The notes under the pieces are model-generated. The model made no database searches and was not told where the DNA came from. It saw only the letters and a list, made by a program, of their open reading frames with translations. The translations under genes were made by a program, and so were the position numbers. 64,000 nucleotides of DNA from contig NZ_JBBBNV010000001.1 in the NCBI RefSeq assembly GCF_037137075.1, positions 310,001 to 374,000 on the forward strand. Reading direction: 5' to 3'. Each line of letters begins with the position of its first letter. Positions within the stretch are counted from its first letter, which is position 1. This stretch comes from JBBBNV01 sp037137075 (GTDB taxonomy: Bacteria; Bacillota; Bacilli; Paenibacillales; NBRC-103111). Shown here one piece after another: positions 1 to 8,655 of the stretch.

Positions 1-271
1 CAACCAAACTGCCCGCAAGCGGGATAAGATGCTGTCCAATCAGCGGGGCCATTGCAATGGTGCCTACAATCAGTGGCGCAAACAAAACCATCATATGCTT
101 CATCAGGAACTGGGCGCTCTCCTCCACCCACTCCAGCTTGACCCACTTCATAAACAAGGCGATAGTCAGCAGAATAAGTCCGATAATGCCGGAGGGCAGC
201 GGAAGCCCCACCACTTCATGAAGCAGCATTCCCATTAAATAGAAGCCGCAGAGCACTGAAAATCCAATCAT
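1..271 (-). CDS. CidA/LrgA family holin-like membrane protein, C-terminus cut off by window edge
   Basis: About 90 residues are readable from an ATG at 271, which is preceded by AAAAGGGG seven bases upstream; the rest lies beyond base 1. The protein is almost wholly hydrophobic, with a first membrane helix (FSVLCGFYLMGMLL), the motif LPLPSGIIGLILL and then VEESAQFLMKHMMVLFAPL. This order (short first helix, P-G-x-x-G-L segment, amphipathic stretch, Phe-Ala-Pro segment) is typical of the CidA/LrgA family, small holin-like membrane proteins linked to murein hydrolase control and to pyruvate or overflow metabolism. The usual partner, a CidB/LrgB protein, would be expected just outside the window. 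Family assignment is from motif recognition; the substrate or physiological role cannot be read here. Confidence 0.8.
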   Translation of the reverse strand, partial: MIGFSVLCGFYLMGMLLHEVVGLPLPSGIIGLILLTIALFMKWVKLEWVEESAQFLMKHMMVLFAPLIVGTIAMAPLIGQHLIPLAGSLV

Positions 272-440
272 GAGGTATCCCCTTTTTGCGCAAAATGATG
301 TAGAAAAACTGAAAACCGCAGCTCCAAGTATAGCATAGTTTCAAACCGCACCAGTTCATTTGGGCTAAAACTGCAACCCCCGCGCCGGCTGCTGCGTAAT
401 GCATGATGAAACACTTGCCAAATAAAGGAGCCGATAAAAA

Positions 441-755
441 ATGATTATTACCACCACCCCGACCATTCAAGGGAAGACGATTACGTCCTATCAGGGCATT
501 GTTAATGGCGAAGCTATCATGGGCGCGAATATCGTCCGCGATTTGTTCGCTTCCATTACTGACATTGTCGGCGGCCGCTCCGGCGCTTACGAGCAAAAGC
601 TGAAGGAAGCCCGTGAAATCGCCATTGAAGAGATGTCCAATCAAGCCCGCCGGCTGGGAGGCAACGCGGTCGTCGGTGTAGATATCGATTATGAGGTTAT
701 CCGTGACGGCATGCTGATGGTTGCCGTAAGCGGCACGGCCGTGGTTACCGACTAA
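441..755 (+). CDS. YbjQ-family (UPF0145) protein
   Basis: A 104-residue protein begins at an ATG preceded by AAAGGAG. It has the YbjQ pattern: an N-terminal TTTPTIQGKTITSYQG strand, a central IVRDLFASITDIVGGRSGAYE segment, a helix with many charged residues (KLKEAREIAIEEM), and the C-terminal GGNAVVGVDIDYE strand. Members are about 105 residues and form a pentameric heavy-metal-binding-domain fold; their cellular function is not settled. The gene stands alone, divergent from the CidA/LrgA gene. One copy of a dispersed intergenic repeat follows 15 bases after its stop codon. Confidence 0.88.
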   Translation: MIITTTPTIQGKTITSYQGIVNGEAIMGANIVRDLFASITDIVGGRSGAYEQKLKEAREIAIEEMSNQARRLGGNAVVGVDIDYEVIRDGMLMVAVSGTAVVTD

Positions 756-770
756 CTGCTGATCAGCAGC

Positions 771-850
771 TGTGGTCGACCGACCGCCGTCATGCAATGA
801 AACACCGACCGCTGGAATCTGCGCGCGATGCGGAAATTAGCCGGGCAAGC
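771..850. repeat. Dispersed intergenic repeat, copy A
   Basis: Bases 771-796 are identical, in inverted orientation, to bases 6304-6329. Similarity with gaps and substitutions continues to about 850 (matched by 6252-6303). Looser copies lie at 26925-26990 and 48169-48231. All four copies are in gaps between genes. Confidence 0.6.
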
Positions 851-908
851 ACCGTCTCATTCTTCAGCCTCAACAAGTGCATAAATGGCTGCAAAATCAG
901 CCATCTTA

Positions 909-939
909 GTATTCGGGCTCTCCGATGAGCCGTATACTA
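909..939 (+). promoter_or_regulatory. Candidate sigma-G promoter of tlp
   Basis: GTATT (909-913) and TATACTA (933-939) are separated by 19 bases and resemble the forespore sigma-G elements (GHATR and CATNNTA). The position, about 30 bases before the tlp start, and the known forespore expression of Tlp support it. The spacing is one or two bases long, so this is tentative. Confidence 0.35.
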
Positions 940-967
940 CATTAACCATCTTGAGGAGGATTACCGA

Positions 968-1198
968 ATGGCGAAGCCGGATAACCGCGCTGACAACGTA
1001 GCAAAGCTGAAAGATTCCATTGATAATACGCTTGCCAACCTGAACGAAGCCAAGGATTACCTTGACGAACATGCCGATGAAATCTCATCGCAGGAATTAT
1101 CGGCCATTCAGGACAAAAACGCCCGCCGGAAAGAAAGCATTGAAGGCTTCCGCAGTGAAATAGCCGACGAGGCCCAGGCTCAGCAGGACGCCGATTAA
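968..1198 (+). CDS. tlp: Small acid-soluble spore protein Tlp
   Basis: A 76-residue, very hydrophilic protein starts at an ATG after a strong GAGGAGG site. It carries the Tlp signature: an N-terminal DNRADNVAKLKDSIDNTL block, a Glu/Lys/Ala-rich centre, and the C-terminal KNARRKESIEGFRSEI(A)DEA block, which matches B. subtilis Tlp (NERREESIEAFRNEIQDEA). Tlp is made in the forespore under sigma-G and is packed in the spore core; its exact role is minor and unclear. No cysteine pair is present, so the historic name thioredoxin-like is misleading. A hairpin terminator follows 50 bases downstream, so the gene is probably monocistronic. Confidence 0.9.
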   Translation: MAKPDNRADNVAKLKDSIDNTLANLNEAKDYLDEHADEISSQELSAIQDKNARRKESIEGFRSEIADEAQAQQDAD

Positions 1199-1247
1199 TT
1201 CAGGCTCTCCGCTGATAGGCCGCATAAAAAGTAAAAGTAAGCCCTGG

Positions 1248-1283
1248 AGCCGGACCTGTACAATGCAGGATCGGCTTTTTTTG
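1248..1283 (+). terminator. Intrinsic terminator after tlp
   Basis: The arms at 1248-1258 and 1266-1276 pair over 11 positions with a two-base internal mismatch and a 7-base loop, followed by a run of T to 1282. Confidence 0.75.
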
Positions 1284-1402
1284 TTAGACTGACGATAGCA
1301 TTCGTAATCTACGCGGTATATCAAGTTGCAACAATTAGGGCCGCCTAATGTTAATCACCTTCATTTTTCACCTGCTAACCTGCCCGCTCTTCCGTTGTAT
1401 AG

Positions 1403-1490
1403 AAAAAACCGCCTCCCGGATTTGAACCGCGCCCCGCCGGTTAGACACAATCTAACGATGGGAGATGCGGATTAATCAGGGAAGGCGGCC
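1403..1490 (-). ncRNA. Structured 3' element with tRNA T-arm-like segment; probable terminator of the metH-rnz transcript
   Basis: Read on the minus strand, an outer stem of nine base pairs with one bulge (1479-1488 with 1409-1417) closes about 60 bases and is followed by six T (1403-1408). Inside lie a hairpin (GTTAGA / TCTAAC, 1440-1456) and GGTTCAAATCC (1419-1429 reversed), the classic tRNA T-loop sequence placed just before the closing stem as in a tRNA. I could not fit an anticodon arm or D arm, so it is not called a tRNA. It lies about 145 bases after the rnz stop. Confidence 0.4.
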
Positions 1491-1634
1491 TCTTTGTTAG
1501 GCGCCGTACACAGCTAGCAGCACACTGATAAGACGCTGCGTGATGGCAATCCAGGATGCTTGCTTTTGCAAAGCCGCTCCTTGCCCTCTGGCGCCGGGTA
1601 CAGCATTTTATAACCTTGCAAGCTTTTTACGTGC

Positions 1635-2549
1635 TCAAATATCAAACTGGCTAAAATCATGCGCCAGCTCCGTGTTGCCGAATACCTGCTTCGCATCCAG
1701 CAGCAGCTGCTCATGCCCCTCCTCCTGATAACGCGAGCTGATATGCGTCAGTATAAGCCGCTTTACGCCGCTTACATGCGCCGTCTGAGCCGCTTCAAGG
1801 CTGGTAGCATGGTAATAAGCTTCCGCCAGATGAGGCAGCTCTGCGCCGAACGTAGCCTCATGAACAAGCACATCCGCCTGCTGAGCAAGCCGCTCCGCCG
1901 CCTCGCAGCGCCGGGTATCGCCCAGAATGGCAACTACCTTGCCCGGAATAGGCTTACCGACAAATTCGCGGCTCGTCAGCACACGCCCGTCCTCCAGCAC
2001 GACGTCCTCACCAGCCTTCAGCTTCCCAAACAGCGGACCCGGACGCACTCCAAGCTCCTTCAGACGCTCCACGAGCAGCGGACCCTCCTGATCAGCCTCC
2101 ACTACACGGTAGCCGTAGCTGTCAATCCGGTGGTCCAGCAGTGCGGCTTCGACGGTGAAGCGTTCATCCTGGAACACGATTCCTTCCTGCACCTCAACGA
2201 TTTCAAGCGGGTACGAGAGCCGTGACTGGCTCAGCGATATTGTCAGCTCAATCCAGTCGCGAATGCCTGCCGGGCCATATATAGTCAATAAGCCTTCCGC
2301 TCCTTGATTGGAACGGCTGGACAGCAGTCCGGGAACACCGAACAAATGGTCACCATGCAGATGCGTAATGAACAGCTTCTCCAGCTTGCTCAGCTTGAGG
2401 GGCGCATGCAGCACTTGATGCTGCGTGCCTTCCCCGCAGTCGAACATCCAGAAGGTTCCCCGCTCGTCATACAAACGCAGTGCAATCGACGTGACATTGC
2501 GCTGTTTGGAGGGCATTCCTGCCCCCGTGCCGAGAAAATATAAATCCAA
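1635..2549 (-). CDS. rnz: Ribonuclease Z
   Basis: A 304-residue metallo-beta-lactamase-fold endonuclease that trims tRNA 3' ends that lack an encoded CCA. The start motif FLGTGAGMPSKQRN, the zinc motif HLHGDH (near residue 63), the LLDHRIDSYGYRV segment, the ILGDTR motif, and HEATF followed by a late TH(I)SSRY segment occur in family order and at the usual length. The start is a TTG at 2549. Its ribosome site, GGTGAT, overlaps the metH stop codon six bases upstream, so translation is probably coupled to metH. An ATG alternative is not available nearby. The assignment is firm; co-expression with metH is inferred from the spacing. Confidence 0.95.
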   Translation of the reverse strand: MDLYFLGTGAGMPSKQRNVTSIALRLYDERGTFWMFDCGEGTQHQVLHAPLKLSKLEKLFITHLHGDHLFGVPGLLSSRSNQGAEGLLTIYGPAGIRDWIELTISLSQSRLSYPLEIVEVQEGIVFQDERFTVEAALLDHRIDSYGYRVVEADQEGPLLVERLKELGVRPGPLFGKLKAGEDVVLEDGRVLTSREFVGKPIPGKVVAILGDTRRCEAAERLAQQADVLVHEATFGAELPHLAEAYYHATSLEAAQTAHVSGVKRLILTHISSRYQEEGHEQLLLDAKQVFGNTELAHDFSQFDI

Positions 2550-2555
2550 TCGCGA

Positions 2556-5500
2556 TCACCGCACTTTTTCAACGTTAAAATACTGCGCAGACGGGTGCGC
2601 AAATACCATTGCGGAGACAGATGCCTCAGGCTCCATCATGAAGCCTTCCGTCAGCTCCACCCCGATATCCTGCGGCTGCAGAAGCCTGAACAGCGGCTCC
2701 TGATCCTCCAAATTCGGGCATGCCGGATAGCCGAACGAGAACCGCTGCCCGCGGTAGCGCGCGCCATGAATTTGCTTCATCGTCATTTCTGCTGGGTCCG
2801 GGAAGCCCCATGCGCTGCGCATCATCTGATGCACACGCTCCGCAAGCCCTTCTGCTGTCTCCAGCGCGACAGACTGCAGCGCATGGGAGCGAAGATAATC
2901 CCCTTGATCCCGCCATTCCGTAGATTTCTCCCGGATGCCTTTGCCCGCCGTAACGACGAAAAATCCAACATAATCCATCACGCCGCTGTCTACCGGCTTC
3001 AAATAATCCGCCAAGCAGAGGAACGGCTCCATCTCCTGCCGCGGGAAGGAGAACTGATGCAGCACCTTGCTGTGATCCTCAGGGTCGTATATCACGATAT
3101 CGTTGCCGGAGGACTGTGCCGGGAAAAAGCGGTATACGGCATTGGCTTCAATCAAGCCGCCTGTCGCCGCCTGCTGCAAAATTTCATCGACGACCGTTTT
3201 CAACTGAACGGCCTTCTCATTCCCTTCAGCGAGAAGCTTCTCAACACTGCCCTTCAAGCCCAGGTGATGACCGAGCAGCATCTGCATATTGATGTAAGGC
3301 ATAATATGCGTGATCGGATACTTCCGAAGCACGTGACGGTCCAAATCCGGCGGAATTTCCGGCGCAACATCGGCTACCTTCGCGCTGCGGGCCCGGGTTA
3401 CGGCCGGCGCGTTCGCCACAGCGGTCTGCTTGCCGGCATCCATGACGTCCGATTCCTTCGCTTCCCGCAGCTCCTCAATAATCCGGGCGCGCTGCTCGGG
3501 GTTACTGAGCTTATTGGCCAAATCCAGTCCGTCCATCGCATCCTTGGCGTACAACACGATACCGTCATACTCCGGTGCAATCCGCGTCCGGGTGAATTTG
3601 CGGGTTAATGCCGCCCCGCCGACCATAATCGGCACATCAATGCCCGAAGCCTTCAAATCCTGAGCCGTAATGACCATTTGCTGCGCGGATTTAACAAGCA
3701 GCCCGGACAAGCCGATGGCATCCGGTTTTTCCTTATGGTACGCCTCAATCAGCTGCTCCGGCGGCACCTTGATCCCGAGGTTAATAATTTTGTAGCCGTT
3801 ATTCGACAAAATAATCTCGACCAGGTTTTTGCCGATATCATGCACATCGCCCTTCACCGTCGCGAGCAAAATTTTGCCCTTCACTGCTGACTCCGCCTTC
3901 TCCATAAACTGCTCCAGATGGCCGACGGAAGCCTTCATGACCTCCGCGCTTTGCAGCACTTCGGCAACAATCAGCTCGTTGTTATTGAATAAGCGGCCGA
4001 CTTCCTCCATGCCTTTCATCAACGGACCGTTAATGATTTCAAGCGGGGCATATTTGGTCAGCGCTTCGTTCAAATCCGGAATAAGCCCTTCTTTTGTTCC
4101 CTCAACCACATAAGAAGCCAAACGCTCCTCCAGCGACAAATTGCTGACCTTCTCGGCCTTCTCCACCTTTTTGACCCGGAAAACAGCGACGAACTCAGCC
4201 AGCGTTTCGTCATTGGTATTAAAAATCAGATTTTCCGCAAGCGTACGTTCTTCTTCGGGAATTTTGGCATACCGTTCCAGCGTCTCGGTATTGACAATCG
4301 CATAGTCCAGGCCAGCCTTCGTACAATGGTACAAATAGACCGCATTCAGAACCTCCCGGCCGGCCGGCGGCAAGCCGAAGGATACGTTGCTTAAGCCCAA
4401 AATCGTATGCGTTCTCGGCATCGCCTCTTTAATCAGGCGAATCCCTTCTATGGTTTCCCCGGCAGAGCCAATATACTGCTCATCTCCGGTACCGACCGGG
4501 AACACCAGCGGGTCAAAAATAATATCCTCCGGCTGCATCCCGTATTTTCCGGTAAGCAGGTCGTAAGAACGCTTCGCGACTTCCAGTTTGTCTTTAGCTG
4601 TAATAGCCTGCCCCCGTTCATCGATGGTCCCGACTACGGCAGCAGCGCCATATTTATGAATGAGCGGCACGACGTGCTCAAACTTCTCTTCCCCATCCTC
4701 CAGGTTAATGGAGTTAATGATCGCTTTACCCTGGGAATATTTGAGCCCCAGCTCGATGACGTTGTAATCTGTTGAGTCGATAACGAGCGGCACCTTCACC
4801 TTTTTGACGACTTCCTTGAGGAAGGTTTCCATATCGGACATTTCATCCCGGTCCGGGTCCTGCAAGCACACGTCAATGACGTGCGCGCCGCCCTTCACTT
4901 GGGCACGGGCAACCTCCGACGCCTCTTCGTATTTGCCCTCCGCAATAAGGCGTTTAAACTTCCGGGAACCGAGTACGTTTGTCCGCTCCCCGACCATGTA
5001 CGGGCGGTTCTCTGATTCAATATAAACCGTCTCAATCCCCGACACTGCCGGCGGGTGAGTACCGTTAGCCTCCCGAGGCTTGTATTCCTTCATAATCTCA
5101 GCCATCGCCCGGATATGATCCGGCGTCGTTCCGCAGCAGCCGCCTGCGATATTGATCCAGCCCTGCTCGGCAAAGCCCGCCAGCTTCTTGGCAAGCGAAT
5201 CGGGTGATTCATGGTACTTTCCGTTTTCATCCGGCAATCCGGCATTCGGATAGCAGCTGACGGCTGTAGAAGCAATACCGGACAGCGTACGGATATGGTC
5301 CCGCATAAACTCAGGCCCGGTAGCACAGTTAAGTCCAATCGAAATCGGCTTGAGATGCTCAAGCGATATATAGAACGACTCAATGGTTTGACCGGCCAGT
5401 GTCGTTCCCATCGGCTCAATCGTACCGGAAATCATAATCGGAAGTGTTACTCCCGTTGCTTCAAACGCTTGGCGAACCCCAATGCTGCCCGCCTTAACGT

Positions 5501-6008
5501 TAAGGGTATCCTGTGAGGTTTCGAGCAAAATCGCATCGACACCGCCCTCGATTAAAGCGACGGTTTGCTCATAATATGATTCAACCAGCTGTTCAAAGGT
5601 TACGCCCCCGGTAACCGACAGCGTTTTGGTTGTAGGTCCAAGTGCGCCTGCAACATAGCGCGGCTTCTCCGGTGTCGAGTATTTTTTGGCCGCTTCAACA
5701 GCCAGGCGGGCTGACGCCAGATTCAACTCCCGGGCCCGTTCCGGTACATCGTATTCAGCCAAAACGACACTAGTCGCGCCAAACGTGTTCGTCTCCAAAA
5801 TGTCTGCTCCGGCTTCCAAATACATCTCATGAATGCGGGAAATGACATCCGGCCGAGTTATGGACAGCAATTCATTGCAGCCGTCAAATTCTTCTCCGCC
5901 AAAATCTTTCTCTGTCAAATCAGCGGCCTGAATCATCGTGCCCATTGCGCCGTCGAGAATCAGGATTCTTTTTTTCAACTCTTCTTGAATGGGTGGTTTG
6001 CTGCTCAT
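2556..6008 (-). CDS. metH: Cobalamin-dependent methionine synthase
   Basis: A 1150-residue, four-module enzyme that moves the methyl group of 5-methyltetrahydrofolate to homocysteine through B12. In order: a homocysteine-binding zinc domain (GAMGTMIQ near the start, GGCCGTTPDHI near residue 300), a pterin-binding domain (PYMVGERTNVLGSRKF, then DVCLQDPDRDEM), a B12 cap and B12 domain with GDVHDIGKNL, and a C-terminal reactivation domain with FGYPACPNLEDQ that binds S-adenosylmethionine. The length is near that of full-length MetH, so reactivation is intrinsic. The start at 6008 (MSSKPP) is chosen over 6038 because GGGAGAAGG lies six bases before it. rnz follows directly. No SAM or cobalamin riboswitch could be recognised upstream. 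Confidence 0.97.
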   Translation of the reverse strand: MSSKPPIQEELKKRILILDGAMGTMIQAADLTEKDFGGEEFDGCNELLSITRPDVISRIHEMYLEAGADILETNTFGATSVVLAEYDVPERARELNLASARLAVEAAKKYSTPEKPRYVAGALGPTTKTLSVTGGVTFEQLVESYYEQTVALIEGGVDAILLETSQDTLNVKAGSIGVRQAFEATGVTLPIMISGTIEPMGTTLAGQTIESFYISLEHLKPISIGLNCATGPEFMRDHIRTLSGIASTAVSCYPNAGLPDENGKYHESPDSLAKKLAGFAEQGWINIAGGCCGTTPDHIRAMAEIMKEYKPREANGTHPPAVSGIETVYIESENRPYMVGERTNVLGSRKFKRLIAEGKYEEASEVARAQVKGGAHVIDVCLQDPDRDEMSDMETFLKEVVKKVKVPLVIDSTDYNVIELGLKYSQGKAIINSINLEDGEEKFEHVVPLIHKYGAAAVVGTIDERGQAITAKDKLEVAKRSYDLLTGKYGMQPEDIIFDPLVFPVGTGDEQYIGSAGETIEGIRLIKEAMPRTHTILGLSNVSFGLPPAGREVLNAVYLYHCTKAGLDYAIVNTETLERYAKIPEEERTLAENLIFNTNDETLAEFVAVFRVKKVEKAEKVSNLSLEERLASYVVEGTKEGLIPDLNEALTKYAPLEIINGPLMKGMEEVGRLFNNNELIVAEVLQSAEVMKASVGHLEQFMEKAESAVKGKILLATVKGDVHDIGKNLVEIILSNNGYKIINLGIKVPPEQLIEAYHKEKPDAIGLSGLLVKSAQQMVITAQDLKASGIDVPIMVGGAALTRKFTRTRIAPEYDGIVLYAKDAMDGLDLANKLSNPEQRARIIEELREAKESDVMDAGKQTAVANAPAVTRARSAKVADVAPEIPPDLDRHVLRKYPITHIMPYINMQMLLGHHLGLKGSVEKLLAEGNEKAVQLKTVVDEILQQAATGGLIEANAVYRFFPAQSSGNDIVIYDPEDHSKVLHQFSFPRQEMEPFLCLADYLKPVDSGVMDYVGFFVVTAGKGIREKSTEWRDQGDYLRSHALQSVALETAEGLAERVHQMMRSAWGFPDPAEMTMKQIHGARYRGQRFSFGYPACPNLEDQEPLFRLLQPQDIGVELTEGFMMEPEASVSAMVFAHPSAQYFNVEKVR

Positions 6009-6251
6009 GAACGTCCTTCTCCCTGCTTCCGTATGCAAATTTTGATAAATTTTAGTGTAACAGAATTGTTCACCGAAGTGAAGTAAAGCATGGACAAACG
6101 CCTATTTTCGTATGAGAATTCCTGAAATTTTCTTTTAATTGGAAAAACAGCCGTTATATGCGGCATCTATATCCGCCGACTCCATTGGACAGAAAAGAAC
6201 CGGGCGATGGGGGCGATGGCTATCTTTGTTCGCTGTCGGTCGCATCATACG

Positions 6252-6329
6252 GCTTGCGCTTCTTTCCGCACCGCGTCGCAGTTCCCAGCGCGAGGTGTTT
6301 CGCTGCATGACGGCGGTCGGTCGACCACA
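6252..6329. repeat. Dispersed intergenic repeat, copy B
   Basis: This is the inverted copy of 771-850, with a perfect 26-base match at 6304-6329. On the minus strand it opens a short frame starting ATGTGGTCG with a poor ribosome site, which I do not call as a gene. Confidence 0.6.
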
Positions 6330-6732
6330 TCCGGATTTTCGTCAAACCGGCTGTAATAAGCAAGCAGGCTTCCGCTGCAGCTTTGATTAGCCGTCCCAAT
6401 CAGCTCTAAACAGCGAATGCTTCAAGCTGCCCCGCTCTATTCTGTTCTTCAATCTTTATTGTGATTACAACCCTCATGCGACATGCGACGCCACACTGCG
6501 CACCGGGATCTGCACGCATAGAACTCGACGCATTTCATGAAAGCAGCAATACGCCGATCGCGCTGTCCCCCCTGGTGGTGATTTCTAACGTCATAACGAA
6601 TTTACCGGGGCTTTATCGACATCCTGTTGCCGGTAATCGTCCAGATTAAACTGGTTCTTCTCCTAAAGTAAATTCGTTCGTTTTCATTGTAAAATCGCGC
6701 TGCAAGCTTAAGTATATTTTTAAATATGCTAA

Positions 6733-6761
6733 TCGACAACAACCCGTTTTTACACTATAAT
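6733..6761 (+). promoter_or_regulatory. Sigma-A promoter of mtnD
   Basis: TCGACA (6733-6738) and TATAAT (6756-6761) have an exact 17-base spacer and lie about 54 bases before the mtnD start codon. Confidence 0.75.
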
Positions 6762-6814
6762 CAAAGTAGACTAGTTATACTATACATTTCCGATTGGAAA
6801 GAGAGGAATTATCC

Positions 6815-7357
6815 ATGGCTGAAATTCGCATTCGCAATACAAATGAGCGCATCACCGGTGAAGCTGAGGTAAGAGCGTTCCTGCAAAAACACGAGGTATT
6901 GTATGAACATTGGGACCCAAGCAAGCTGCCTGCAGAATTGCAAGAGAAATTCGTTCTGACCGACGAAGAAAAGCAGCAAATTTTATCAACCTTTGATGCG
7001 GAAATCCGCGATCTGGCTGCGCGCCGCGGTTACCGTACATGGGACCTCATCTCCTTGTCCGACGCCACGCCGAACCTGGAAGAGCTGCTTAAAAAATTCG
7101 AACAGGTGCACACGCACACGGAAGATGAAGTTCGTGCGATTACTGCCGGCAAAGGCATCTTCGTAATTAAAGGCTCTGAAGAAGTGGGATATTTTGATGT
7201 TGAGCTGACAGCTGGTGACGTTATCTCCGTTCCGGAAGGCTTTGCACACTTCTTCACCTTGATGGAAAACCGTAAAATCGTCGCAGTCCGCTTGTTTATC
7301 GAAACTGAGGGCTGGATTGCTCACCCGTTCGAAGACCCAACGTTCCAAAAAGCGTAA
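6815..7357 (+). CDS. mtnD: Acireductone dioxygenase (methionine salvage)
   Basis: A 180-residue cupin that oxidises the acireductone intermediate of the methylthioadenosine salvage pathway to the 2-oxo acid precursor of methionine, using Fe(II). The sequence aligns along its length with B. subtilis MtnD: KHEVLYEHWD, LTDEEKQQIL, RRGYRTWDLISLSD, and the metal motif VHTHTEDEV. The ligands are His99, His101, Glu105 and His145 (PEGFAHFF). The start at 6815 is preferred to a TTG at 6794 because GAGAGG lies before it and because the family begins M-A-x-I-R-I. It stands alone: the other mtn genes are not in the window. Proximity to metH makes functional sense, as both regenerate methionine. Confidence 0.95.
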   Translation: MAEIRIRNTNERITGEAEVRAFLQKHEVLYEHWDPSKLPAELQEKFVLTDEEKQQILSTFDAEIRDLAARRGYRTWDLISLSDATPNLEELLKKFEQVHTHTEDEVRAITAGKGIFVIKGSEEVGYFDVELTAGDVISVPEGFAHFFTLMENRKIVAVRLFIETEGWIAHPFEDPTFQKA

Positions 7358-7490
7358 GGCCGTCTAACACCTGACGTCATCTGGGCAGCAGTTAGCTGTA
7401 CATGACGTACGCTGCTTTGAATCAGGCTGGCCGGTGTCATGAAAAGCGCGCCGAACATTCGGAATTACGAGCACGGCACGGAAAAGAACA

Positions 7491-7525
7491 AAAACCCGAT
7501 CCGCTTGCAGCGGATCGGGTTTTTG
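7491..7525. terminator. Strong bidirectional terminator
   Basis: A perfect stem pairs AAAACCCGATCCGC with its complement around the loop TTGCA and ends in T runs on both strands. It terminates mtnD and may also stop minus-strand transcription from the HAD gene. The surrounding gap 7358-7798 shows nothing else I can name. Confidence 0.9.
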
Positions 7526-7798
7526 TTGAATACGCCAGACTTATTCAATGGCGCCACAACGCGTGCTTGCCGGCTGCTTCTAGCTGCCACGCTCATGCCA
7601 AGCCGCTCGTTTCAAGCCGTATTCATGTGAACAAGCAGCCCTTTTGTCATCAAGGTCAAGCGGAAGACCGTCTGATTTCTACACCGAAATACCGACGTTT
7701 GGTGCTTGATCATCATTACATGACGCCACATCGGACAGCTATTGGCCTGATCTTGCCATTCCAGACCTGGAACTGAAGGCGCTAACCGCCGGTTACGC

Positions 7799-8596
7799 TT
7801 AGGCCAAGGACTCAATAATGCCGAACAGCTCAGACAAGTGTTTAACTTCATATGCCGGAACAATTTCATCCGAACGCTGTGCGCCGTGACGATTGACCCA
7901 AACAGAATGCATTCCAACGCTATTAGAACCAAGAATATCCGTGGTCAGCTTGTCCCCTACCATTAAGCCTTCTTCCGGAGTAATTTGCAGCAGGTTCATA
8001 GCATGATAAAAAATGGACGTATCCGGCTTCCCTCTGCCAAACTCCCCGGAGATGATAATGTGGTCAAAGTAAGGCGCAAGCTCAGGCACGCCGGCCAGCT
8101 TTTCCTTCTGCAAATCAGGCGAACCATTCGTAAGCAGGAGCAGCTTCACTTTTCCCTTCAAAGCGTTAAGGACTTGGAATGTCTCTTCCTCGTATATGTA
8201 AGGGCGTTTACGGCGTTCTGCCGGAAACATCTCAGCCAGCTTCGAAGCCAGCTCGCGGTTGTCCGTACCGAGGGCTTTTAAACCGCGGTACCAGGATTCT
8301 TCGCGGTACACCGGAGCAAGCTTGCGCAGCTTCCAGAATTCCTCCTGATCCCCTTCGGCAAAATTTGCCCACAGCCCTTCAAACGGGTTAATCCCGATCA
8401 TTTTCGTAAATGGAAAGGTTTCGTACGACTCATACAGCGCGCGCGCTTCCTTACGTACGCTCTCTTCCAAAGCAACCGCATTTAAGCCTGTTTCTGCGCT
8501 TCCCGTCTGACAAGTGGCTTCAAAGGCTTCTTTTACACTTCGGTCATCCCACAGCAGGGTGTCATCCAAGTCAAATAATACTGCTTTAATTGCCAT
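7799..8596 (-). CDS. HAD-superfamily hydrolase, subfamily IA (YfnB/YjjG-like)
   Basis: A 265-residue cytoplasmic phosphatase-type protein. The HAD motifs are all present: motif I DLDDTLL near residue 9, motif II LLLTNGS, the lysine of motif III in GKPDTSIF, and motif IV VGDKLTTDI. A helical cap domain lies between motifs I and II. The nearest family resemblance is to YfnB/YjjG-like nucleotidases and sugar phosphatases, but HAD substrates cannot be read from motifs. The start ATG at 8596 follows AAAAGGGG. The gene lies downstream of a small membrane protein gene on the same strand (gap 59 bases). Confidence 0.88.
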   Translation of the reverse strand: MAIKAVLFDLDDTLLWDDRSVKEAFEATCQTGSAETGLNAVALEESVRKEARALYESYETFPFTKMIGINPFEGLWANFAEGDQEEFWKLRKLAPVYREESWYRGLKALGTDNRELASKLAEMFPAERRKRPYIYEEETFQVLNALKGKVKLLLLTNGSPDLQKEKLAGVPELAPYFDHIIISGEFGRGKPDTSIFYHAMNLLQITPEEGLMVGDKLTTDILGSNSVGMHSVWVNRHGAQRSDEIVPAYEVKHLSELFGIIESLA

Positions 8597-8655
8597 TGTA
8601 GCTTAATCCCCTTTTGATTGTTTCAGTTCATGATGGACATAAACATGATGTCATA

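Larger units (their letters stand above)
6009..6814. other. Large intergenic region between metH and mtnD
   Basis: Divergent genes flank about 800 bases with no convincing reading frame. It holds repeat copy B (6252-6329), a small hairpin (TTACCGG at about 6600 pairing with CCGGTAA near 6640) and the mtnD promoter. I looked on both strands for an S-box, a T-box and a cobalamin riboswitch and found no match to their conserved cores. Confidence 0.5.

Noticed and set aside
216..797. A 193-codon open frame on the minus strand
   Set aside because: It overlaps both the CidA/LrgA start and the YbjQ gene in antisense, and both of those have better support.
1403..1490. A functional tRNA gene on the minus strand
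   Set aside because: A T-arm-like sequence and a closing stem are present, but no anticodon or D arm can be drawn.
2595..3608. A 337-codon open frame on the plus strand
   Set aside because: It is antisense to metH and lacks a ribosome site and motifs.
6252..6329. Small peptide genes starting ATGTGG in repeat copies B and D
   Set aside because: The first residues are alike (W-S-T, R-R-H), but copies A and C do not keep the frame or start codon and ribosome sites are missing.
6009..6814. Possible SAM, cobalamin or T-box leader near metH and mtnD
   Set aside because: A GCAG-rich segment near 6360 faintly recalls a B12 element, but the conserved cores of these riboswitches are absent on both strands.
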